Origin: Eutypella sp. D-1
Lineage: Eukaryota; Ascomycota; Sordariomycetes; Xylariales; Diatrypaceae
NCBI GenBank assembly: GCA_023313575.1
Contig: JAJTTP010000002.1
Span: 558,001 to 622,000, forward strand
Reading direction: 5' to 3'
DNA: 64,000 nt
The position numbers and the translations under genes are program-made. Of the stretch, positions 25,204 to 36,800 are shown one piece after another (the first letter of the stretch is position 1; each line of letters opens with the position of its first letter). A model generated the notes under the pieces. That model did no database searches. It was not told the origin of the DNA and worked only from the letters and a program-made list of their open reading frames with translations.

Positions 25204-25299
25204 CATCCTTCTCCTTTTTACCTTTTTTACCTTAACCATTACCAAAACTTTTACTTACATATAAAACCTTTATATCGTAAGTTTTATTTATTTCGTGCC

Positions 25300-27540
25300 T
25301 TTAGATCAGGCATACCTATAAATATTAAAAATAGTAAAACCGCCGCCTTTTTAACTTTAAACTCCCCCGTAATAAAGCATTAAGCGTTTAACCTTTAAAA
25401 TACCCGCGATAGCTATCCGTATTTACGATACCGTTTTTACGGTAATAGCACCGTTAAAAACCGCGCTTATACCTGCTTTTAATAAAAAGGTAAACACGGG
25501 CATATACGAATTTAAAGCCTTATTTAAACGGTATAAAATTAATAAGCTTTTAAAACCGGTTCTTTTTATTTTAAGAATTTTAAAAAATATATTAAACGAC
25601 TTTATACTTTTTTTAATCCGCGTATTACGGGAAAAAAAAAAGTAATAATAAAAATAAAGTTCGACGTATTATTTATTTTATCCGTTTATTTAAATATTAA
25701 TCTTAAAAATTACGATATAAAAGTATACGTAACGTAAATAAAAATATCCCGTAAATTAATAAAAGAAATAATGGCTAAATTTACGAATAATTTAAACCCC
25801 GAATTTGCCGGCTATATAATTATTAATACCATTAATATTAATACCGTTAATATTAAAAAGTATAAAATATAAAAACTTAACGGCCCCGTTTAATTTTAAT
25901 ACGCCTTACCTTTTACCCCTTTTATTAACACCCCCCGATAAAAATTATTTATTAAGGCCTTAATTAATAATAATATTAATAATAAGTTAATACGTTTAGC
26001 TTAATTAATTTAATTAATATTACGTATATTATATATAAACGTAACGGTAATAACGGGGTTAATAAAGGAAAATTATATATTAGTTTAATTACGGAAAATA
26101 CGATAACGTTAAAAATAACGATAACAGTTAACGTATTAAATAAAAGCGAAAATAGTTTTACCCCTTTTTAGTTAAGAAATTTAAACGGGGGAAAACTTTG
26201 GCCAGTATTTAAACCGTTACCTTTTCTTTATGTTAAAAAATAACTATAAATAGGTAATATTTAAACTAATAAACGTTAAAATAATTATGGTAAAATTTTT
26301 AAGCGTCGACTTAACGGAGATTATAAAAACGTAAAAAATTAAAATAAGTTAAACGTTTATTATTAAAAATAAAATAACCCGTTAATACGTATAAAACCCT
26401 TTTATTACTATAAACGAAACGGGCATACGTTTTAAAAAATTTAAGTAATGGTTTTTATATATTTTATAAAAAGTATCCGAAACCTTTTATACCGGTAACG
26501 GGTTGAAACCAATTAATAAGGTTATTTAATACGAAATTATTATATAATCTGGTTTAAAACTTATTAATTTTTATAAAACTAACCGTATCGTATTAAGGTC
26601 CCCGTTTTAAAAATAAGTAATAACTTTTTTTCGTAAAATTAAAAGTTTTAAAATTTTCGACTTTAAACCGGTTAAATTTTAAAAAAAAACCCCGAAAATT
26701 ATATAATATAACCGTTATTTAAACTTTTATAATAAACGTAATTATAATAGGTTCGAAAAGTATAAACGGTATAGCCGGGAAATTTATAATAATTTAAAAA
26801 TATGTTAAGCCTATTTTAAATACTTTAATTATAATAGTTTTTATACTGATAATAACCTTTTTTACTTTACCCGTTTTATTAAAAAAAATAAGCAAATTAT
26901 TAAATTTATTTACGTTTATTTTATATTTATTAAATAACTAAGTTAACGATAATACCTAAAGGTTATTTAAATAATAACAGTAGGAAAAACTTTGGCCGTA
27001 ATTATTAACACCTTAATAAAGGATTAAAACTTAATAACTTAACGGGTATAAAGATTTTTTAAAGTATTTACGTAAATATTTAAAAAATTTAAAGTATTTA
27101 CGTAAATATTTAAAAAATTTAAAGTAATTATTATTACTTTAACCTTAAAACCCCGAACGTTTTAACTTTAACTTTAACTTTTTTTATAACGGTTAAAACC
27201 TTATTTTTTAATTTATTTCGAAAACGATAACCCGATAAATACCGATTAAAAAAAATATTACCTAAATACCGGCTAATCCGATTACGAATTTAAGCCGGAT
27301 TTCGGGGATAAAAATAAAGCTTTCCCGGATAAAATAAAAAGCCTAAAATTTAGCCATAACCCGGAGGTTTTTATACGGATAAAGGAAAAACTTACGGCAT
27401 AGCATAAAAACGGCCTTTTACCGGGATAAGAATTAATAACCCGATACGGCCGTATTTATTTCCGGGATATAAAAAATAACCTTTATTAAATAAATATTAA
27501 AAAAAATAAATACGATAAACTTATAATCCGAACTGGTAAT
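25300..27540 (+). pseudogene. LINE G ORF1 relic (gag-like, probable zinc knuckles)
   Basis: This is the region before the endonuclease. Readable stretches such as KFTNNLNPEFAGY (about 25,775-25,815) recur at the same place in the other copies and carry RIP-type stops. Near 26,810-26,900 the pattern Y-F-K-Y-F-N-Y-N-S-F-Y would become a C-x2-C-x3-(G)F-H zinc-knuckle-like motif if TAY codons came from TGY and CAY, as RIP predicts. Known Tad1-clade ORF1 proteins carry such knuckles near the C-terminus. Start, stop and exact frame are not determined. Confidence 0.45.
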
Positions 27541-27639
27541 ACCCCCCGATATTTACGCTTATTACGGCTTATAAAATAAAAAAAAACCGGGGATTAATAA
27601 AAGTTATAAATTATTATTTACGGCGTAATATTTACGGAT

Positions 27640-30600
27640 AAAGAAAATGTTTTCGTATTATTTAAATTAACGTCCGTAAAAAACCGGTAATATATAATAT
27701 TACTTTAAACACGGTAATTAAAGCTAAAGCCGACGTTATTTTAATATAAAAACCATAAGCGTAAGTTAAAATAGCCGATAATAAAAAACTGATTAAAACT
27801 TATTTAAAATATAACATTTTTTTTTTTACGGAAAATTAAATCTTTTAAATATTATAAATGCTTATATACGTATAACGGGACTTTAATATATAAATTACGT
27901 AATTTCGTTTTTTCGTTTCTTTAAACGTATACGTAATAAAAATTAATAACGTCGAAATAATTAATATTTATATCGATTAAATAAACCTTTATTTACTTTT
28001 TACGTCTTTCGAAAATTAAAAACCATTTAACGAACGATATATCGGAGAAAATTTTAATATAATATATTAAACGTAACAGCTAAGCTATTACCGTTATAAA
28101 GGACCAGGTATTAAAATAATAAAATAAATAAAAATATAATTACTTAACGTCTTTAATTTAAAAATTTTTATTTATACGGTAAATAATATGTTAAATTTAA
28201 TATTATTAAACGTTTTACAGGTAATAACGGCGGTTAATAACATTTTATATACCGGCTTTAACCATTATATTATAATAACCGAGATACCGGTAAACCCCCC
28301 CGAAAAACTATTACGCATTAAATTAAGTTTTTTTAAAAAAGCCCGGTTACGTTTTTTTTAGTTAATGTATTTATATTAAGAATAAAACCTTAATAATTTT
28401 TTCTTTTAAACGAACCCGATATTTAAAATAAAAACGGAAATATTTATTAATATTTTATTAAAAATATTAAAACGGGTTATAAAAACTATAAATAAATTAA
28501 GATATAACTACGGATAAAATATTATTTAATAAAACGACAATTATAAAAAAGTTACAACGCGTTTAAAACGGGCATACCGGGAAAACGACGTAAAAAAGCA
28601 AACGTTAATTAAAATATAAAAGAAAATAATACGGAAAATTAAAAAATAGCATTAAAATAAATTTATCGCCGAAACTAATAACGATAAAAATATTTTTAAA
28701 ATTATCGGCTAATATAAACTTAAAAATAATTTTTATTTATTACTAATAAAAAATAAAGATAAAATAATTACCGATACGGAAAAAAAAAATTAACTTATTT
28801 CGTTATAAAATCTTAGTTTTATAAACGGCCGGCGGGGACATTATAAACCTTTAATAATTATTATAACTATAAAACCAGGACAAACTTAATTACGAAAACG
28901 TTTAATAAATTTATATTAAACTTTTATAAAACCCCCGGGTATTAATAACGGAAACGGAAAATGCATATATCCGTACCCCGTTTACGGTATTTAATAAAAA
29001 CGGGTTAATAATTATATTATTATAATTAATTTAATTAATAATCGGCGAAATAATGCGTATATTATACGAAATATATTTATGTTATAATTATTATTTATAA
29101 GTTTTTAAAACAGTAAAAATAATTATGTTCCCGAAAATAAGTAAATCTGATTTTATTAAATTTAAATCTTAAAGATTTATATCCTTATTTTTATATTTAA
29201 ATAAAAAGTTAAAAAAGCTAATAATTAGGCGTATAACGGTATAAACCTTACGTTATAAAATATTTTACCCGTAATAATTCGGCATTTTCTTTAAAAAATT
29301 AATAATTAACCTGGTTATTTACGTAATTTATAACGTTAAATAAATTTTTACCCGCGGAAATATCGCGTTATTATTAACCATAAATATATTAAAAGCTTTT
29401 AATACTATTTTATATAACCGCTTTATCCTCCGGTTAAAATAATAAAAATAAGATATAAAATTTATACGATAAGTAAATTCTTTTATAACGGATCGGCGGG
29501 CCGTTATTTATATAAAAAACATTATTATCGACTTAATCCTTTTATTTTATAACGTATTATAAGGTTCCTTTATATCCTTTATCCTTTTTATATTATATAT
29601 TAAGCCGGTATTACGAAAAGAATTAATACTTAATACCAAGTTCGGATATGCGGATAATATCGTTATTTTACGTATTAACTTTATAACCCATTATATAACC
29701 GCGGCATTAATTATAAACGTAAATAACGTATTTAATTAAGGAAACAATAACGCTTTATCTTTCGATTTAACTAAATATAAATTTAAACATTTCCATAAAG
29801 GTAAAACATTTAAAACCGAGGCGGTCGTTAGTAAAACCTTTAAAGTTAAAACTTTAAAAAATTTAATCCGATAACTTAACGTTTTTTTTAATTTATAACT
29901 TAATTTTAAAAAATACGTTATTAAATAAAATAATAAAACGTTATATATAATTAATTATATATAACATTTTAATAAAATTATATACGGGTCCTTTTTAAAT
30001 AAAACCGTTAAAACCGTTAAAACTTACGTAATATCGATTATAATATATACCGTAAAAGCTTAATAACTAAACTTTTAATGCTTTTCGGTTAAAAACGCGT
30101 TTAAACCGGCCGATATTAAGATAAATTTATTTATAAATAGATTAAATAAGCTATTTAAAATTACCGTTAAAGCCGCGTTACCCGTTTAATACATTATTTA
30201 TATTATTATCCTTTATAAAAAATCGGGGATATTATTAATAGAAATATTTTTTACGTAAATTAAAATAAAATATTTAATACGTTTCCGGATATTAAATAAA
30301 GACCACCCCGTAATTATTTAATTATTTTACTTTAAAAAAAATAGTTAACACGTTTATAACTAACCGATATAATACTAACCTATTTTCGCCCGCTTTTTTT
30401 AATAAAATATTAACTATTATTATTTATGCCCTTTTTTACCGATAAAAACGAAAAAACTAAAATGTATAAAAAGTAGCTATCCTTTTTTTTATTAACGGAT
30501 TTAATTATTTATTTTAATAATTTTAAAGTTAATTACATAAATTAAAGTTTTATATTTTATTAAAATAATAGACGTAAACTTTTTTATGCCGTTTATAAAC

Positions 30601-31500
30601 TTTTAACTTAAATAAAAATTTTCGATAAAAAAATAATAACCGCATATAAAACGGTATAATAAATAAAAAAAAAAAAATATAACCTTAACCCCCCGGTAAC
30701 CGGTTTATATTTTTATATCGATAACATAACGATTATTCGAAACCTATTTAATTACCCGTTTAATAATTTATAAACCGATTTTTTAACTTTTTACGAAACG
30801 GTTTTTTATATACGTTTATTTACTTTTTTTATTTAATAAATACCGGGGTATAAAAATATCGACGGTAATAAAGCCATAAACGCTTAAATTAAACTTAAAA
30901 CTGCTTAATACCCCGACTCCGACGGCATTATAACTTTAACCCATTTTAAACGTATTATAAAAAAAAAGCATAAATTTTTTTTTATTAAATAATAACTTTA
31001 AAATACCCCCCCGTTATATATACGATAAAACTTTTTATATAAAAAACTTCCTTTTAAGCTTTTTTTTTTACGTTTAATATTATATCACCTTTTCGTAAAA
31101 TAATCGGGTTATAATAACTTTATTAAATATTATTAACGTTTTAAATATAACGCGTTTTACTTTTACCGGTATAAAAAAAAAAAAAACCGCCGGTTACGTT
31201 TTCGATTACGATATTATAAAAAGTACTTTTCGTTTTTTAGCCCAGCCCGGCCATAAAATAACCTAACTTTTTAACTATAAAGGTTATATCGTTTTTTCCG
31301 CCTTTTTCGATAAAGCTAAGTTTTATTTAACGGGTTAAAAAAAGCGCGTAATAAAATACGGCAAGTTTTAAAACTATTTACGACGGATAACGGGTAAAAT
31401 AGCTAAAGTATAACGTAAAAGATTCGGAAATAATAAAGCTTTAAAAAAGGATAGCCATAAATAAATAACTAACGGAAAATTTCTTATATTAACCGTAACA
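27640..31500 (+). pseudogene. LINE G ORF2 relic: endonuclease, RT, RNase H
   Basis: Endonuclease at about 27,690-28,365: ADVILI(stop)KP matches the ADVILIQEPW-type motif, followed by KINNVE, INIYID and, near the end, LYTGFNHYIIITEIP. RT at about 28,700-30,100: WVNSFITDRRAVIYI, then VL(stop)GSFISFILFILYI at about 29,553-29,602 (the LPQGSPxSP region), and FGYADNIVIL at 29,641-29,670 (YADD box with the second D changed to N). RNase H at about 30,690-30,980: VYIFIS/IDN near 30,715 and a PGYKNIDGNKA-like region near 30,845, as in the WxPGHxxIxGNExAD motif. Apart from many TAA/TAG codons and RIP-type substitutions the domain order is complete. Confidence 0.8.
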
Positions 31501-31638
31501 CGTTAATACGGTCCGGACGGCCTTTAAAGCAGGTTAAATTTATTTTAACCGTTTTATATATTATATAATATCGGCACCTAATTACCTTAGGTATAACCCT
31601 ATATATAGGCTCGTAAATAAATAACCTTAGATAATATG

Positions 31639-31686
31639 GTCCACCCGGACGTAAAATACATTATCATTATTATTATCATTATTATT
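31639..31686 (+). promoter_or_regulatory. LINE 3' hairpin and (TCA)n tail (representative)
   Basis: GTCC-ACCC-GGAC (31,639-31,650) can fold into a 4 bp stem, followed by cgtaaaata and the trinucleotide tail. The same hairpin precedes the tail in the other LINE 3' ends, for example at 61,799-61,810 and about 21,675-21,686, and in altered form in the composite fragment at 23,190-23,202. The SINE-like element has a longer version, gtcca-ccc-tggac. Conservation in otherwise RIP-scrambled sequence and position suggest the site recognised by the LINE reverse transcriptase, an inference. Confidence 0.55.
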
Positions 31687-31967
31687 AAAACTTTAACGCA
31701 TATATATCCCATTTATATCGTAAGCCTTACCCACTTCGTACCTTTAAATCAGGTATACCCGTAAATATTAAAAATAATAAAACCGCCGCCTTTTTAACTT
31801 TAAACCCCCCCGGGGTAAAATATTAAACGGCTTACCTTTAAAATACCCGCGATAATTATCCGTACTTATAACGTTACCGCGGCGATAACACCTTTTTTAT
31901 AAAAACCCGTGCTTATTTTTAATAACTTAAAAAACGTTAAAATTAAAAAAGTAAGCACGGGCATTTA

Positions 31968-32381
31968 TGTTATGGCCTGACTAGGCCAAGTGGGGGCTGG
32001 TAACCCTATTCGTTAGCGGTACTGCCGGAAGAATAGAGACGTAAGCCAGCCACACTTAACAAGCCACAAAAAGAGCCACACATGGATCCGTCATAATCCA
32101 TGGATCCAAAAGTATCAATTAGATCCGTCACGATCTAAGGATCCAACACAACTACACATTCCAATGTCAGGAATAAAGGACATAAATAATATATAGCTAC
32201 GTTTATTACCTCTCTCCTAAATAATCTTTAAACTTACTAGCTTACAATATAATTTAGTTACCTAAAGCACCTTTCTCTTTATTATCACCAGACGTGACTA
32301 CTTATTGCTTAGAACCCCAGCACTCCTGCTAACATAGACCCCTCGACTGGACTAATAGTTAGAAATAAACCAGCCGTCACA
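31968..32381 (+). repeat. Solo gypsy LTR (subfamily A), weakly RIPped
   Basis: It begins tgttatggcctgac and ends cagccgtcaca, inverted relative to the other LTRs on this strand. It is flanked by the perfect 5 bp duplication attta (31,963-31,967 and 32,382-32,386) inside LINE E. It keeps many CA/TG dinucleotides and is the best-preserved LTR in the window, so it is likely the youngest. The palindrome TGGCCTGACTAGGCCA is at 31,973-31,988. Confidence 0.92.
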
Positions 32382-33817
32382 ATTTACGATTTTAAAACTT
32401 AATTTAAAAAGCGTAAAATTCTAAAGCTTATATAACCGGTCCTTTTTATTTTAAAAGCCCCGAAAAATACGTTAAATAATTTTATCCTTTTTTCCGTATA
32501 AATATTACGGGAAAAAGCAAAAGTTACGACGAAAATAAAATTTAACGTTTTAATTATATTTTCCGCCTATTTCGACTCGGCCTTTTTAAGCTTTAAGTTA
32601 AATATATATATAACATAAATAAATATCTCCCGTTAATTAATAAAAAAAGTAATAACTAAAATTATTAATAATTAAAATATAAACGTTATAAAACATGTTA
32701 TTATTATTATTACGGTTATTATTACTTTTACCGTTAATATTAATATTAAAAAGATAAAAATATAAAAACTTAACGGTTTTATTTAATCTTAATACGCCTT
32801 ACTTTTTACCTTTTTTATTAATACCTTTCGATAACGATTACCGGATAAAAGCTTAATTAATAATAATAATAATAAGTTAAAACTTATATAATTATTTTAA
32901 TAAACCCCGTAAATATCGTATATAAATATAGCGGCAAAAATAAAATTAATAAAAAAAAATTAAACTTAAATTTTATCGCGTAAAACGTAATAAAAATAAC
33001 GTTTCCGACTAACTTAAGTAAAAATAAAAATAGCCTTACCCCTCCCCGGATAAAAAATCCAAATAAAAAAAAACTTAAGTTAGTATTTAAACCGCCGCCT
33101 TTTTTTTAAGCTTAAAAATAACCATAAATAAACAGCATTTAAATTTATAAACGCTAAGATAACATTAATAAAATTATTAAACTTAAACCTATTTAAAGTT
33201 ATTAAAACTTAACGTATTAAAACGGGCTAAATATTTTTAATTAAAAATAAAATTTCCCGTTAACATATATAAAACCGTTTCGCCGCTATAAATAAAATTC
33301 GCATACGTTTAAAAAAGGCTAAATAATAATTTTTATATATTTTGTAAAAAGTATTAAAAAAACTCCGTATAAATAACGGTATAAAGCTTATAAATAAGGT
33401 TATTTAATATAAAATCGTCGCTTAAGTAAAATTAAAACCTATTAATTTTTATAAAACTAACCGTTACGTTTTAAAATCTTTATAATAAAAATAAATAATA
33501 ACTTTTTTACGTAAGGTTAAAAGTTTTAAAATCTTTAACTTTAAACCAGCCAGGTTATAAAAGAAAACCCCGAAAATTACGTAATATAACCGCTGCTTAA
33601 ACTTTTACAATAATCGGAATTGTAACAGGTTAAAACGATATAAACGGTATAACTAAAAGGTTTACGGAAACTTAGGAATATATTAAATAAACTTTAAATG
33701 CTTTAATTATAAAGGCTTTTATGCTTATAATAACTTTTTATACCTTATTTACTTAATAAAAAAACGGTTAAATTATTAAATTAACCCGAGCCTATTTAAT
33801 TTTTATTAAATAATTTA

Positions 33818-36800
33818 ATAATAATGATAATGATTTATTTTACGTCCGGGTGGACCATATTATCTAAGGCTATTTATATATAAGCCTATAGGTAAGGTTA
33901 TACCTAATTAGCTAGGTGCCGACATTATATAATGTATAAAACGGTTAAAATAAGTTTATTTAAGGACGGGCCGTATTAACATATTACGGTTAATATAGGA
34001 AATTTTCCGTTAATTATTTTTTTACAGTTATCTTTTTTTAAAGTTTTACCGTTTATTTCCGAATCCTTTAAGTTATACCTTAGTTATTTTACCCGTTACC
34101 TGTCGTGGATGGTTTTAAGATTTGCCGTATTTTATTACGCGCTTAATTTTTAATCCGTCGTTAAATAAAGCCTAACCTTATTAAAAAAGGTTAAAAAAAC
34201 GAGATAACTTTTATAATTAAAAAATTAAATCGTTTTATAACCGGGTTAGGTTAAAAAGCGAAAAATACCCTTTATAATGTTATAATCAAAAACGTAACCG
34301 GCGGTTTTTTTTTTTTATACCGGTAAAAATAAAACGTATTATATTTAAAGCATTAATGGTATTCGGTAAAATTATTATGGCCCGATCGTTTTATAAAAAG
34401 GTGGTATAATGTTAAATGTGAAAAAAAAAGTTTAAAAAGAAGGTTTTTATACGGGAGGTTTTATCGTATATATAACGGGGGGGTATTTCGAAGCCATTAT
34501 TTAATAAAAAAAAGCTTACGCCTTTTTTTTATAATGCGTTTAAAATAAGTAAAAATTATTATCCCGGTATCCGGGTATTAAATAACCCCGAGCTTAATTT
34601 AAGCGTTTATAACTTTATTATTAATAATGTTTTTATAACCCGGTGTTTATTAAATAAATATAATAAACGGCCGAATATAAACGATTATATCGTAAAAAGT
34701 TAAAAAATTAGCTTAAAAATTATCGGATAAATAGCCGAATAAGTTATATATAACCGTTATGTTATCGATATAAAAATATAAACCGGTTACCGGGGGATCG
34801 AGGTTATATTATTTTTTTTCTGCTTATTATGCCGTTTTATACGCGGTTATTATTTTTTTATCGAAAACTTTTACTTAAGCTAAAGGTTTATAAACGGCGT
34901 AAAAGGATTTACGTCCGTTATTTTAATAAGATATAAAACCTTAATTTATACGGTTAACCCTGGAGTTATTAAAATAAATAATTAAATCCGTCGGTAAAAA
35001 AAAGGATAACCATTTTTTATATACTTTAATGCTTTCGTTTTTATTAAAAAGGAAAAGCATAAATAATAATAGCCAGTGTTTTACGAAGAAAAATAGGCGT
35101 AGGTAAGCCAAGGCTATATCGGCTAATTATAAACGTGTCGGTTATTTTTTTTAAAATAAAATAACCGGGTAATTACGGGGTGATTTTTATTTAACGTCCG
35201 AAAACGTATTAAATGTTTTAATTTAATTTATACAAAAAGTATTTTTATTAATAGTATCCCCGATTTTTTATAAAGGATAATGGTATAAATAATATATTAA
35301 ACGGGTAATACGGTTTTAACGGCGATTTTAAATAATTTATTTAATTTATTTATAAATAGGCTTATTTTAATATCGGCTGGTTTAAACGCGTTTTTAATTA
35401 AAAGGCGTTAAAGTTTTGGCCATTAGGTTTTTACGGCATATATTACGATCGGTATTATATAAGCTTTAACGGCTTTAACGGTTTTATTTAAAAAGGACCC
35501 GTATACGATTTTATTAAAGTATCGTATATAGTTAGCTATTTATAACGCTTTATTACTCTATTTAGTAACGTATTTTTTAAAATTAAGTTATAAGTTAAAA
35601 AAATTATTAAGTTACCGGATTATTTTTATTAAAGCCTTAATTTTAAAGGTATTACCGATAATAGTAATTACGTTAATCTTAAAGGTTTTATTTTTATAAA
35701 AGTGTTTAAGTTTATACTTTATTAAATTAAAGGATAAGGCATTATCTCCTCCTTATCTGAGTACGTCTTTTATATCGGTGGCTAAGGCGGCGGTCGTATA
35801 AAAGGTTATCGGGCCGGTGCGTAAAATAACGATATCGTCTGTATATTTAAACCTGGTATTAAGTATTAATTCTTTTCGTAACATTGGCTCGATATATAGC
35901 ATAAAAGGAATAAGGGATATTAAAGATTTTTAAGGCATATTATAAAATAAGGGAATAAGGTCGATAATAATATCTTTTATACGTATAACCGCCTGCCGAT
36001 CCGTTATAAAGGAGTTTATTTATTATATAAGTTTTATATTTTATTTTTATTATTTTAAACGGAAAATAAAGCGATTACGTAAAACGGCGTTAAAAATACC
36101 CGATACGTTTATTATTAATAATAAGGCGATATTTCCGCGGGTAAACGTTTATTCGACGTTATAAATAACATAAGTAATTAAGTCGATTATTAATTTTTTA
36201 TAAAAAGCGCCGAATTATTACGGGTAAAGTATTTTATAACGTAATATTTATATTATTATACGCCTGGTTATTAATTTTTTTAATCTTTTATTTAAGTAAA
36301 AAAATAATAATATAGGTTTTTATAATTTAAATTTAATAAAGTCGGATTTGCTTATTTTCGGGAGCATAACGATTTTTATTATTTTAAAGATTTAAAGGTG
36401 GTAATTATAACGGAAATATGCTTTATATAATATGCGTATTACTTTACTTATTATTAACTAGGCTAATTATAATAATATAGTTATTAATCCGTTTTTATTA
36501 AGTGCCGTAAATGGTATCCGTATATATATATTTTCCGCTTTTACTATTAATACCTTAAGGTTTTATAAAAGGTTAAAATAAGTTTATTATACGTTTTCGT
36601 GGCTAAGTTTATTTTGGTTTTATAATTATAATGGTTATTAAAGGTTTATAACGTCCCCGCCGGCGGTTTAAAAGATTAATATTTTATAACGTAATAAATT
36701 AATTTTTTTTCCGTATCGGTAATTATTTTATTTCCGTTTTTTATTAATAATAAACGGAAACTGTTTTTATATTTATATTAGCCGACGATTTTAAAAATAT

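Larger units (their letters stand above)
25204..31686 (+). mobile_element. LINE G, Tad1 clade, uninterrupted full-length copy
   Basis: This is the reference copy for the family in this window: 6,483 bp from atccttctcctttttacc to the tail at 31,655-31,686, with no insertion. The 5' end is pyrimidine-rich and resembles that of the other six full-length copies. ORF1 and ORF2 relics follow in order. The 3' module has tatattatataa, cggcacctaat, then the hairpin gtccacccggac (31,639-31,650), cgtaaaata and a (TCA/ATT)n tail. The domain order endonuclease, RT, RNase H and the motifs fit the Tad1 clade of fungal LINEs. It cannot be active because every frame is interrupted. Confidence 0.9.

Noticed and set aside
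31655..31686. Tandem TCA/ATT runs as a CRISPR or satellite array
   Set aside because: They are short, variable trinucleotide tails at LINE 3' ends. There are no spacers and the context is eukaryotic.
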